From contig NZ_VFPG01000001.1 in assembly GCF_006716565.1 (NCBI RefSeq), forward strand, positions 868,001 to 932,000: a stretch of DNA of 64,000 nt. The letters are read 5' to 3'. The translations under genes and the position numbers were made by a program. Position 1 is the stretch's first letter. Each line of letters starts with the position of its first letter. The notes under the pieces were generated by a model. The model saw only the letters and a program-made list of their open reading frames with translations. It was not told the origin of the DNA and made no database searches. Below, piece by piece: positions 28,484 through 36,644 of the stretch. Source of the DNA: Nocardia bhagyanarayanae (lineage in GTDB: Bacteria; Actinomycetota; Actinomycetes; Mycobacteriales; Mycobacteriaceae).

Positions 28484-29430
28484 CCGGCCACCACCACCTC
28501 TCCTTGCAGGTCGGCGAGCACGATGCGCAGCAGTTGTTCGGCGCGCATGCGCTGCCACTCGAGCATCGAGTGCGGGCTGAACCTGGCCTCCTCGAAGAGC
28601 GCGACCAGCTCGCGGGCGGACGCGTCGTGCAGCGCGCCGCGCTCGAAAGCGCGGGCCAGCACTTCCATCGGGGTGTCGGAGGCCAGCGGTGCGGCCGCGC
28701 GGTCGACGGCCAGACCGCGCTCCATGGCGACATAGCAGGCGATGATGGCGTCGCGCGGCTCCTGGCCAGGCGCGTTCATCGCGGCAAGACCCATTTCGGC
28801 GGCCCTGGCGAGCGAGTCGACGGCGGTCGGCGGCGCGGGTGTCTCCAATGGCGGCGCGGCGACCGGCTTGCGGCGGGCCGTCGCGGCGACCACCACCAGA
28901 CCGACCAGCGCGACACCGACCAGGACGCCCGCGCCGACGATCGTCAGAACCAAACTGGTTCCGGTCAGGCTCTCGGCTCCGCCGGGCTGGGGCGGCGGCG
29001 TGGTGGGGAGGTGTTCGGGCGGCGCGCCCTCGCCGGTGGCGGGTGTCGGCTCGGACGGCTGCACTTCCCTTCCGACGCCGACGAAGAACACGGCGGAGGC
29101 GGCGGCCAAGACCAGCGCGAGCCCGGCCAGCGCCGCGAGCACCAGCAGACCGACCCGGCCGAGTCGCCATTGGGGGCGTTCCTCCGCACGATCGACTTCG
29201 GGCATGGCGAGCGGCAGCCGGTGCTGGCTGGCGATCACTCCCGCGATCAGGATCACCACCGAGACCGTGAGCAACACCGGCATCAGCGCCAAGGCGAGCG
29301 CGGAGGGGCCCGAGCGACGATCAGCGGTCTCGACCACGCCGGGAATGTGCCCGCGCAACGCGATGGCGGCAACGGCCAGCAGCGTGATCAGCACGATCAC
29401 GCGCGATATCGCCGCTCGCGCCCGGACCAC
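28480..29430 (-). CDS. DUF4129 domain membrane protein
   Basis: A 316-aa protein with an N-terminal helix, three further membrane segments (about residues 45-66, 92-116 and 155-183) and a C-terminal DUF4129 domain (ACYVAMERGLA, PMEVLARAFERGAL, ALFEEARFSPHSM). The GTG start at 29430 is the first gene of the five-gene MoxR operon. A proline-rich linker (PTTPPPQPG) separates two membrane segments. Such proteins sit beside MoxR/DUF58 systems and, in some bacteria, transglutaminase-like proteins. Confidence 0.82.
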   Translation of the reverse strand: MVRARAAISRVIVLITLLAVAAIALRGHIPGVVETADRRSGPSALALALMPVLLTVSVVILIAGVIASQHRLPLAMPEVDRAEERPQWRLGRVGLLVLAALAGLALVLAAASAVFFVGVGREVQPSEPTPATGEGAPPEHLPTTPPPQPGGAESLTGTSLVLTIVGAGVLVGVALVGLVVVAATARRKPVAAPPLETPAPPTAVDSLARAAEMGLAAMNAPGQEPRDAIIACYVAMERGLAVDRAAAPLASDTPMEVLARAFERGALHDASARELVALFEEARFSPHSMLEWQRMRAEQLLRIVLADLQGEVVVAG

Positions 29431-29582
29431 CAGCGTTTACCACCAAACCTCGGAACTGCTCGAATCAGCCACATAGTTACATGCCGAACGGTCCGCTCGG
29501 GAGCGAATCGAATACTTCGGATCATGTCCTTTTTAACCGGGTTCATCGGCGAGTCGCCGCAGGTAGAGCGGGAAAAGTGCGG

Positions 29583-30620
29583 CTACCCAGCCGCGGCGCT
29601 CACCGCTTGTGAGATCTCACAGAGACGGCTGGCGGTGCGTGAAATGTCCGGAACGCCGACCACCCCGTCGACCAGTTCCGGCAGGGGCGCCGCGGCGCAG
29701 AACGTCAGTTCCAGGTCCGCGTCGTAGAGCACGTCGACGAGATTCACCAGACGCATCGCCCAGTCCGGCGGCACCTCGCGCAACCGAGGGACGTCCCGGA
29801 TCGTCCAGCGCCGGAAGCGCCGGGCCAGGTCCACGTAGTCGGCGGCCGAGGTGGGGGTGCCGCACAGCGCGGTGAAGTCGAGAGTGATCGCGTCGCCTTC
29901 GACCGCGCGGGCTCGGAGTGTGCGATCGCCGATCGGGATCGTGAGCGCCGCGACCACGCGAGCGGTGCCGACGGGGACCGTCATCGGATCGGCTGCGGAG
30001 GCACGGCGGAGGGCGGGTTCGGCGAGCGTCTCCGCTTCGCTCTCGCTCGGCACGCAGCCGATCAGGTAGCGTCCGGCGGCGAAACCCCTTGCGGCGTCAC
30101 GCTTGCGCAGTGTGCGGTAGTCGGTGGGGCCGTCCACCGAGACCACGTCCGAATGCTCGACGATGCGCGCGATGGTCGGCACGAACCGGTCGTGGAACAG
30201 CGGATTCGGCAGCAGCCGCTCGGGCGGGTAGTTCGAGGTGAGCACGAACGAGATGCGCCGGGCGAAGAGCGCCTCCAGCATGCGGGCGACCAGCATGGCG
30301 TCGCCGATGTCGTGCACGTGGAACTCGTCGAAGCAGACCAAGCGCGCGGCACCGAGCAGACGCTCGATGGCGGTGTCGATCGAACCGGTTTCGTGGGCTG
30401 CCCTGTGCAATTCGGCGAAGAACCAGTGGAAGTGGTAGCGCTTCGCGCGCTCGGCGTCGACGGTGGCGAGGAAGCGGTCCATCAGCATGGTCTTGCCGCG
30501 GCCGGGTCGGCCGTGCAGGTAGACGCCGCGCGCACCCTTGACCGGGCGGCCGCGCCGATCCACCAGACGAGCCAGCCGGTCGGCCGCCGCGCGCTGATCC
30601 TGGTCGAGTTCGATCGTCAT
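29583..30620 (-). CDS. zapE: ZapE/AFG1-family ATPase
   Basis: A 345-aa AFG1-like P-loop ATPase. It has Walker A GRPGRGKT (residues 37-44), the family's HWFFAELH stretch, the Walker B-like LVCFDEFHVHDIGDAM and VLTSNYPPERLLPNPLFHDRFVP, split around residue 150. In E. coli ZapE is a division-ring-associated ATPase and in mitochondria AFG1/LACE1 helps degrade respiratory subunits. ATG 30620 lies just beyond two tandem palindromes and faces a TetR gene, an unusual dedicated control for this normally unregulated family. Confidence 0.85.
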   Translation of the reverse strand: MTIELDQDQRAAADRLARLVDRRGRPVKGARGVYLHGRPGRGKTMLMDRFLATVDAERAKRYHFHWFFAELHRAAHETGSIDTAIERLLGAARLVCFDEFHVHDIGDAMLVARMLEALFARRISFVLTSNYPPERLLPNPLFHDRFVPTIARIVEHSDVVSVDGPTDYRTLRKRDAARGFAAGRYLIGCVPSESEAETLAEPALRRASAADPMTVPVGTARVVAALTIPIGDRTLRARAVEGDAITLDFTALCGTPTSAADYVDLARRFRRWTIRDVPRLREVPPDWAMRLVNLVDVLYDADLELTFCAAAPLPELVDGVVGVPDISRTASRLCEISQAVSAAAG

Positions 30621-30632
30621 CCCACCTCCTGT

Positions 30633-30666
30633 CTCTACAGCTGTAGAGTCCTCTACAGTTGTAGAG
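30633..30666. promoter_or_regulatory. Tandem palindromic operators CTCTACAG-CTGTAGAG
   Basis: A perfect 16-bp palindrome at 30633-30648 (CTCTACAGCTGTAGAG) and a copy with one central change at 30651-30666, centres 18 bp apart. They fill the gap between zapE and the divergent TetR gene. The spacing would allow two TetR dimers on nearly the same or neighbouring faces. Each palindrome alone is strong enough to be a real operator. Confidence 0.8.
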
Positions 30667-30698
30667 CACGAGGCCGCATGCGACCAGAGAAGGTGACG

Positions 30699-31277
30699 AT
30701 GTCCACAACCGACCGGCGCACCCGGATCGTCGACGCGGCAATCGAACTGATCGCCCGGCGTGGCCTGCGCGCGCTGACGCACCGAGCGCTGGACACCGAG
30801 CTGGAACTGCCGCCCGGATCGTCCTCCTATTACTTCCGCACCAAACGCGCCCTGATCGAGGCGATCGCCGACCGGATAGCCGACCGTTCCCGAAGCGATT
30901 TCGGCGCGGCGCGGTTCGAGGCGCCCGAGACGGCCGGCCTGCCATCCATCGCACACGGCATCGCGGTCTGGCTGGACCGGCTGCTCCTCGAACGCCGCGA
31001 CCACCTGATCGCCCGGCACGCACTGATCGTCGACCTCATCGGCGACCCGGAGTTGCACGGTCGCCTTGCCAACAGTCTCTTCTCGACGGAACGCGCCCGA
31101 GAACTGTTCCGCGCCACCGGCTTCCCCGACCCGGACACCGCCGCCGCCGACTTCGTCGCCGTCCTGGAGGGCGCGGTCTTCGACCGCTTCGCGGGCAACC
31201 GCAGCGCTCTGCCCGCGGGCACCCCGGCCAGCATCACGCAGCTGACCACCCTGCTGACGGCCTACCTTCGCCACTGA
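30699..31277 (+). CDS. TetR-family transcriptional regulator divergent from zapE
   Basis: A 192-aa TetR regulator. The helix-turn-helix is at residues about 12-50 (RTRIVDAAIELIARRGLRAL and LELPPGSSSYYFRTKRAL). The C-terminal domain resembles TetR_C proteins of the YsiA/BetI-like subgroup. ATG 30699 is chosen, with AGAGAAGG upstream; an in-frame ATG at 30678 is possible. The tandem palindromes 33 bp upstream are its likely binding sites, controlling itself and zapE. Confidence 0.85.
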   Translation: MSTTDRRTRIVDAAIELIARRGLRALTHRALDTELELPPGSSSYYFRTKRALIEAIADRIADRSRSDFGAARFEAPETAGLPSIAHGIAVWLDRLLLERRDHLIARHALIVDLIGDPELHGRLANSLFSTERARELFRATGFPDPDTAAADFVAVLEGAVFDRFAGNRSALPAGTPASITQLTTLLTAYLRH

Positions 31278-31333
31278 CCCGCCGCGGCGACGCCGTGCAC
31301 AGAGCACCGGCGCGCGTACCGAAACCGGTGGAA

Positions 31334-31771
31334 CTAGACGGACCAGCCGCGTTGGGAGTAGGTGGCGCCGGTGAAGTAGGCGCGGATACCCGCGGCCGGG
31401 TACTCGATGACATCACCCGGCAATGCCGTCAAGGCGAACCAGGCCAGCTCGTAGCACTTGTCGGGCTCGCGATTGACGGGTTCGCCGGACCAGTGCACGG
31501 CCTCGAAGAACAGCCCGAGGCGAGCTTCGCGCCCAGAACCGACGACGTGCGCGGTGTGAATGTGGCGCAGGTCGGCGGGATCGACGACCACGCCGATCTC
31601 CTCCATCGCCTCGCGGGCCGCGCCCGCCGTGGCCGACTCGCCCGCTTCCAGCTTGCCCGCGGGCAGGTGCCAGCGACCATCGAATTCGTCGTCGCTGCGC
31701 CGCCTGCTCAACAGCACCTCGCCGCCACGGACGAGCATGATGTGGACATCCACAAGGTGCCGGTCGGCCAT
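31334..31771 (-). CDS. NUDIX hydrolase
   Basis: A 145-aa single-domain NUDIX protein. The Nudix box runs from Gly39 to about residue 61 (GKLEAGESATAGAAREAMEE then IGV), matching Gx5Ex7REUxEExGU. It should hydrolyse a nucleoside diphosphate derivative; the substrate is not predictable. ATG 31771 is preferred over the longer frame. It converges on the TetR gene. Stand-alone, with no operon partner. Confidence 0.88.
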   Translation of the reverse strand: MADRHLVDVHIMLVRGGEVLLSRRRSDDEFDGRWHLPAGKLEAGESATAGAAREAMEEIGVVVDPADLRHIHTAHVVGSGREARLGLFFEAVHWSGEPVNREPDKCYELAWFALTALPGDVIEYPAAGIRAYFTGATYSQRGWSV

Positions 31772-31869
31772 GAGACTCCTCCCGTCGCGGCGACATTGCC
31801 GCTCCAACCTACGCGGGGCGACCGGCGCTCGATACCGTGCGCGGGCGCGAACCCGATCGCCGCGCGAAA

Positions 31870-33048
31870 TCAGTTGGCGCTGAGCACCAGACCGGAGGTC
31901 GGCACGCCGGTGCCCGCGGTGACCAGAACGTTGCGCAGCGAGTCGACCTGGTTGACGGAGGTGCCGCGAATCTGGCGCACCGCTTCGGCGATGCCGTTCA
32001 TGCCGTGGATGTACGCCTCGCCGAGCTGGCCGCCGTGCGTGTTGAGCGGCAGCCTGCCGCCGAGCTCGATCGCGCCATCCTTGATGAAATCCTTGGCCTC
32101 GCCGCGACCGCAGAACCCGAGTTCCTCGAGCTGCATGAGCACGAACGGGGTGAAGTGGTCGTAGAGGATCGCGGCCTGCATGTCCTGCGGCCCCAAACCG
32201 CTTTGCGCCCAGAGCTGTTCGCCGACGAGGCCCATTTCCGGCAGACCGGTCATGGCGTCGCGGTAGTAGCTGGTCATCACGTACTGGTCCGCGCCGGAAC
32301 CCTGCGCGGCGCCGACGATCACCGCGGGCCGCTGCGGCAGGTCGCGGGCCCGCTCGACGCTGGTCACCACGATGGCGACGCCGCCGTCGGACTCCTGGCA
32401 GCAGTCGAGCAGGTGCAGCGGCTCGGCGATCCAGCGCGAGTTCTGGTGGTCCTCCAGGGTGATCGGCTTGCCGTAGAAGAAGGCGTCCGGGTTCACCGCG
32501 GCGTGCTTGCGGTCGGCCACGGCGACCCGGCCGAAATCCTCGCTGGTCGCGCCGTAGACGTGCATGTAGCGGCGAGCCACCATGGCGACCTGCGCGGCGG
32601 GCGTGCCCAGCCCATGCGGATAGGACCAGCCCGCGTCGATGCCCGAGGAGGTCGGCGCGGTGGCCAGCGCCGTGGAGAACTGACCGAACCGCGACACCGA
32701 ACGCTCGTTGAACGCACGATAGGCGACCACCACGTCGGCGATGCCGGTGGCCACCGCCATGGCGGCCTGCTGCACGGTCGCGCAGGCCGCGCCGCCGCCG
32801 TAACCGATGTGGCTGAAGAACTTCAGCTGCGGTATCCCCGTCGCCCTTGCGACCGCGGCCTGGGTGTTGGTGTCCATGGTGAAGGTGGTCAGGCCGTCCA
32901 CGTCGGCGGGCGTGAGGCCCGCGTCGGCGAGCGCGGCCGTCACCGCCTCGGCCGCCAAGCGCAACTCGCTGCGGCCGGAGTCCTTGGAGAAATCGGTGGC
33001 GCCGATGCCGACGATGGCCGCGCGTCCCGACAGTTCGTGCTCAGTCAT
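31870..33048 (-). CDS. ltp2: Lipid-transfer-type thiolase-fold aldolase Ltp2
   Basis: A 392-aa thiolase-superfamily protein of the SCP-x/lipid-transfer type. Features are GIGATDFSKDSGRSELRLA at the N-terminus, IGYGGGAACATVQQAAMAV (about residue 82), and NTHGGQLGEAYIHGMNG at the C-terminus. Ltp2 performs the retro-aldol cleavage that removes the last three carbons of the cholesterol side chain, working on the product of ChsH1-ChsH2 and bound to the DUF35 domain of ChsH2. Its ATG overlaps chsH1 by 8 bp, and it is the last gene of the six-gene run. Confidence 0.92.
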   Translation of the reverse strand: MTEHELSGRAAIVGIGATDFSKDSGRSELRLAAEAVTAALADAGLTPADVDGLTTFTMDTNTQAAVARATGIPQLKFFSHIGYGGGAACATVQQAAMAVATGIADVVVAYRAFNERSVSRFGQFSTALATAPTSSGIDAGWSYPHGLGTPAAQVAMVARRYMHVYGATSEDFGRVAVADRKHAAVNPDAFFYGKPITLEDHQNSRWIAEPLHLLDCCQESDGGVAIVVTSVERARDLPQRPAVIVGAAQGSGADQYVMTSYYRDAMTGLPEMGLVGEQLWAQSGLGPQDMQAAILYDHFTPFVLMQLEELGFCGRGEAKDFIKDGAIELGGRLPLNTHGGQLGEAYIHGMNGIAEAVRQIRGTSVNQVDSLRNVLVTAGTGVPTSGLVLSAN

Positions 33049-33460
33049 TGTTACCCCGCAGCGCCATGACGACCTTCGCCGTGATGTGGTCGCCGAGGCT
33101 GTCGCGCCCGACGACGTCGATGTGGATGTCGTCGCCGTCGACCGCGCTCACGGTGCCGGTGAGGGTCAAGGTGTCGCCCGCGTACAGCGGCACCCCGAGG
33201 CGCAGCGCGATCGACTTCACGATGGCGCGCGGGCCCGACCAGTCGGTGACGAAGCGCTGCACCAGGCCGGTGTCGGTGAGGATGTTGACGAAGATGTCCT
33301 TCGATCCGCGCGCGACGGCCTTGTCCCTGTCGTGGTGCACGTCCTGGAAATCGCGGGTGGCGAGCGCCGTGCTGATCACGAAGGTCGGGTCGGCGTGCAC
33401 GACCAGTTCCGGCAGCGTCGCGCCGACCTGCACGGAAGTGGGTTCCGCGGTGGCCCTCAT
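33041..33460 (-). CDS. chsH1: MaoC-like hydratase subunit ChsH1
   Basis: A 139-aa single hot-dog protein carrying the hydratase residues (TRDFQDVHHDRDKAVARG, Asp and His about residue 44). ChsH1 and the N-terminal MaoC half of ChsH2 form the heteromeric hydratase that hydrates the 17-propenoyl-CoA side chain. ATG 33460 overlaps the chsH2 stop (ATGA); the frame's earlier TTG is rejected. Length and order match Rv3541c. Confidence 0.92.
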   Translation of the reverse strand: MRATAEPTSVQVGATLPELVVHADPTFVISTALATRDFQDVHHDRDKAVARGSKDIFVNILTDTGLVQRFVTDWSGPRAIVKSIALRLGVPLYAGDTLTLTGTVSAVDGDDIHIDVVGRDSLGDHITAKVVMALRGNND

Positions 33461-34395
33461 TTGTTCACCATCCAATACGGCAGCACGGCCTCGTCGTCGA
33501 GCTTCTCGAACTCCACCCGCACCGGCAGGCCGATCTCGACCTCGGCCGGGTCGATGCCGCGCAGTTCACCGAGCATGCGCACGCCCTCCTCCAATTCGAC
33601 AAGCGCGACCACGAACGGCAGTTGCCGTCCAGGCACTTTCGGCGCGTGATGCACGACGTAGCTGAACACCGTGCCGCGCCCCGAGGCGACCACGTAGTCG
33701 GTCTGCTCGGATTTGTCCTTCCACAGGGCGGGGATCGGCGGATGCCGCAGCGTGCCGTCCGGCAGCTTCTGGATCCGCAGTTCGCCGAGTTTCGCGCCCT
33801 CCCAGAAGAATTCGGTGTCCCACGAGACCAGCGGCTTGACCCGCTCCCCCGCGGGCTTCGCCGGGGCGGCGGCCGTGCCGGGCGCGAACTTCAGGATGCG
33901 GAACAGCATTTCGGTGACGAGCTCGTCGCCGACTCGCCACGAAGTGCGGAAGGTGACGAACCAGCCGTCGCCGAGCCCGGTGCGCTTGGGTCCGGTGATG
34001 CTCTCCAGCCGGCTGGTGACGCTCACCTGTTCACCGGGCACCAGGTAGCGGTGGTAGATCTGCTCGCAGTTGGTGCCGACCACCGAGGTGAAGCCCGCCT
34101 CGTCGAGCAGTTCGGTGGTGGCGCCCATCGGGTCGTCGGCCGGGCGAACACCGTTGAGCCCGAACATGGTCCACACCTGCGCCATGGCGGGCGGTGCGAC
34201 GATGCCCGGGTGGCCCGCGGCGCGGGCGGCGGCCTCGTCGACGTAGATCGGGTTGGTGTCGCCGATGGCCTCGACCCAGTTGTTGATCATCGGCTGGTTC
34301 ACCGGGTCGCGCGCGAGGCGCGGCGCGCACTCGCCCGCCGCGATGATCTTCTCGGCGGCGGCGACGATCGCTTCCGGCGTTGACGTGTCCGGCAC
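33457..34395 (-). CDS. chsH2: MaoC-DUF35 fusion hydratase subunit ChsH2
   Basis: A 312-aa two-domain protein. The N-terminal half is a MaoC-like hot dog (NNWVEAIGDTNPIYVDEAAAR at residue about 38), and the C-terminal half is a DUF35 OB-fold domain (KLPDGTLRHPPIPALW, VVHHAPKVPGRQLPFVVALVELEEG split over the OB fold). This matches ChsH2 (Rv3542c, about 311 aa). The DUF35 domain is the known docking platform for the Ltp2 aldolase. GTG 34395 is 16 bp downstream of the chsE2 stop. Confidence 0.92.
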   Translation of the reverse strand: MPDTSTPEAIVAAAEKIIAAGECAPRLARDPVNQPMINNWVEAIGDTNPIYVDEAAARAAGHPGIVAPPAMAQVWTMFGLNGVRPADDPMGATTELLDEAGFTSVVGTNCEQIYHRYLVPGEQVSVTSRLESITGPKRTGLGDGWFVTFRTSWRVGDELVTEMLFRILKFAPGTAAAPAKPAGERVKPLVSWDTEFFWEGAKLGELRIQKLPDGTLRHPPIPALWKDKSEQTDYVVASGRGTVFSYVVHHAPKVPGRQLPFVVALVELEEGVRMLGELRGIDPAEVEIGLPVRVEFEKLDDEAVLPYWMVNK

Positions 34396-34411
34396 GACGC
34401 GGCTCCTTCTT

Positions 34412-35572
34412 CTATCGGGGTACTCGCGGCAGGTTCAATCCGGCGGTGGCGACGAGCTCGCGCATGATCTCGTTCACGCCGCCGCCGAAGGTCACCACGA
34501 GGTTCTGTTTGGTGCGCCGGTCCAGCCAGGTGAGCAGTTCGGCGGTGGCGCGCTCGGCCGGATCGCCGTGGCGCCCGACGATCTCCTCGGCCAGGCGGCC
34601 CGCTTCCTGAAGTGATTCGGTGGAGAACACTTTGGTGGCCGAGGCGTCGGCGATGACCTGCGACTGGTCGCCGTCGACCGTCCCAGCGACCTGCCAGTTC
34701 AGCAATTCGTTGAGCCGGACCATGGCGTGCATGCGGCCCAGGGAGCGCTGCACGTCGGGTTCGACGAGCAGCCCGCGCGGACGCGCCCAGTCGCGCACCC
34801 GATCGTAGAGCTGCTCGATCTTGCCGGACGGACCGAGGCTGACCCGCTCGTGATTGAGCTGGGTGGTGATCAGCCGCCAGCCCCGGTTCTCCTCGCCGAC
34901 CAGCATGTCGGCGGGGACCCGGACGTTGTCGAAATAGGTGGCGTTCGTGTGGTGGGCGCCGTCGCAGGTGATGATCGGCGTCCACGAGTAGCCGGGATCC
35001 TTGGTGTCCACGATCAGGATCGTGATGCCGCGATGGCGCGATTCCGCGGTGCCGGTGCGACAGGCCAGCCAGACGTAGTCGGCCTCGTGCGCGCCGGTGG
35101 TGAAGATCTTCTGCCCGTTGACGATCCAGTCGCCGGAGGCGTCGCGGACCGCGCTGGTACGCAGCGCGGCCAGGTCGGTGCCCGCTTCCGGCTCGGAGTA
35201 GCCGATCGCGAAATGGATGTCACCGGAAAGGATTCCGGGCAGGAACTTCTTCTTCTGCGCGTCGGTGCCGTAGGACTGCAAGGTCGGGCCGACGGTCAGC
35301 AGCGTCACCAGCGGCAGCGGCACATCGGCGCGCACCGCCTCGTTGAAGAAGATCTGCTGTTCGACGGGCCCGAAACCCTGCCCGCCGTATTCCTTCGGCC
35401 AGCCGACTCCGAGCCAGCCGTCGCGGCCCATGCGCCGCACGACGGCGCGGTAGGCGTCGCCGTGCCGGTTCACCGCCATCTCGGCCTCCTCTTCGGGAGT
35501 GACGAGATCGGCGAAGTAGGCGCGGAGTTCGTCGCGCAGCGCGCGCTGCTCGGCGGTCAGATCGATGAACAT
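34412..35572 (-). CDS. chsE2: Acyl-CoA dehydrogenase ChsE2 (FadE29)
   Basis: A 386-aa acyl-CoA dehydrogenase with all standard landmarks: YSEPEAGTDLAALRTSA (about residue 124), NGQKIFTTGAHEADYVWL, and the C-terminal helical domain ending FGGGVNEIMRELVATAGL, whose Glu is in the catalytic-base region. ChsE1 and ChsE2 form an alpha2-beta2 enzyme that dehydrogenates the C3 propanoyl-CoA side chain of the steroid. ATG 35572 overlaps the tail of chsE1 by 16 bp and has GGAGC upstream. Confidence 0.92.
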   Translation of the reverse strand: MFIDLTAEQRALRDELRAYFADLVTPEEEAEMAVNRHGDAYRAVVRRMGRDGWLGVGWPKEYGGQGFGPVEQQIFFNEAVRADVPLPLVTLLTVGPTLQSYGTDAQKKKFLPGILSGDIHFAIGYSEPEAGTDLAALRTSAVRDASGDWIVNGQKIFTTGAHEADYVWLACRTGTAESRHRGITILIVDTKDPGYSWTPIITCDGAHHTNATYFDNVRVPADMLVGEENRGWRLITTQLNHERVSLGPSGKIEQLYDRVRDWARPRGLLVEPDVQRSLGRMHAMVRLNELLNWQVAGTVDGDQSQVIADASATKVFSTESLQEAGRLAEEIVGRHGDPAERATAELLTWLDRRTKQNLVVTFGGGVNEIMRELVATAGLNLPRVPR

Positions 35573-36621
35573 CTTGCTCCTAGACGATCCAGGCGGAACG
35601 ACGCGCCGCCGAGCCAGCGGGCGATGTCCTTGGCCTGGGAGTAGTAGCGGTGCATCGGATGGGTCACGTCGACGCCGAGACCTCCGTGCAGGTGGTGGCA
35701 CTTCTGCATGGCGGCGGGCAGCTCGGAGGCCACGGTATAGGCGAGGACGTCGAGGTCGTCGTCGACGCGCTCCAGGTGCGCGGAATCGGCGTCGGACAGC
35801 GCGAGCGCCCAGTTCGCCGAGACGGCCGCGGCGTGCAGGGTGCGCGACACCACATACAGGTCGGCGATCTGCTGCGCCACCGCCTGGAATTCGGCGAGCG
35901 GCCTGCCGAACTGCCGCCGCACCCGCAGGTGTTCGGCGGTGAGCACCAGCGCGCCCTTCAGCAGTCCGTCGGCGACCGAGCCGATGCTCGCGACCGCCAG
36001 CCGGTGCAACCGCGCGAGATCGCCGGGAAGCAACTGCTCGGCGGGGATCTCCACGTTGTCCAACAGGACGCTGCCTTCGGGCAGGCCGCCCGAGGTCGGC
36101 GACGGCGTGATGGTCAGGCCCGCGGTATCGCCCGCCACGAGCGCGATACCGGAATCGGTCGGGATCAGCAGCCAGCGCGCCTGCTCGGCGTAGGGCACCG
36201 CGACCTTGTGCCCGCTGATGCGCACGACAGCCCCTTCGGCGACCGCGGTCGTCTTGGGCGTCGCGGCGAAAGGCGCGCCGGGCTCGCTGAGCGCCGCGGT
36301 GAGCACCGCGCCCTTGGCGAGCTCGGGATAGACGGCCTCGGCCTGCTCGTCGGGCAGTACAGGTAGCAGCGCGAGCAGGCCGAAACCCAATGTCGGCAAG
36401 GCGGGCACGGCGACCGCGTCGGTGGCCAGCTCGGTTAGCAGCACCGAGACCTCCGGCAGGCCCATGCCGTCGCCGCCGAATCGCTCCGGTAGCGCGACCG
36501 CGAGCAGTCCCGACTCGACGAGGGTCGGCCACAGCTCCATATCCCGCGCGGATTCGCGCTCCAGCAAGCTCACTACTACTTCGGCGACGGCGTCCTGGCG
36601 CTCGTCCCTGGTGAAGTCCAC
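35557..36621 (-). CDS. chsE1: Acyl-CoA dehydrogenase ChsE1 (FadE28)
   Basis: A 354-aa acyl-CoA dehydrogenase-fold subunit, shorter in its middle domain than ChsE2. Recognisable pieces are LLAVALPERFGGDGMGLPE (about residue 39), RRQFGRPLAEFQAVAQQIADL and the C-terminal HHLHGGLGVDVTHPMHRYY. In the known ChsE1-ChsE2 heterotetramer each subunit type contributes to shared FAD sites. GTG 36621 lies 23 bp after the fadE34 stop, so the two are one transcript here. Confidence 0.9.
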   Translation of the reverse strand: MDFTRDERQDAVAEVVVSLLERESARDMELWPTLVESGLLAVALPERFGGDGMGLPEVSVLLTELATDAVAVPALPTLGFGLLALLPVLPDEQAEAVYPELAKGAVLTAALSEPGAPFAATPKTTAVAEGAVVRISGHKVAVPYAEQARWLLIPTDSGIALVAGDTAGLTITPSPTSGGLPEGSVLLDNVEIPAEQLLPGDLARLHRLAVASIGSVADGLLKGALVLTAEHLRVRRQFGRPLAEFQAVAQQIADLYVVSRTLHAAAVSANWALALSDADSAHLERVDDDLDVLAYTVASELPAAMQKCHHLHGGLGVDVTHPMHRYYSQAKDIARWLGGASFRLDRLGARCSSI

Positions 36622-36644
36622 GCTGTTCTCCCAGTCGAGTTTCG

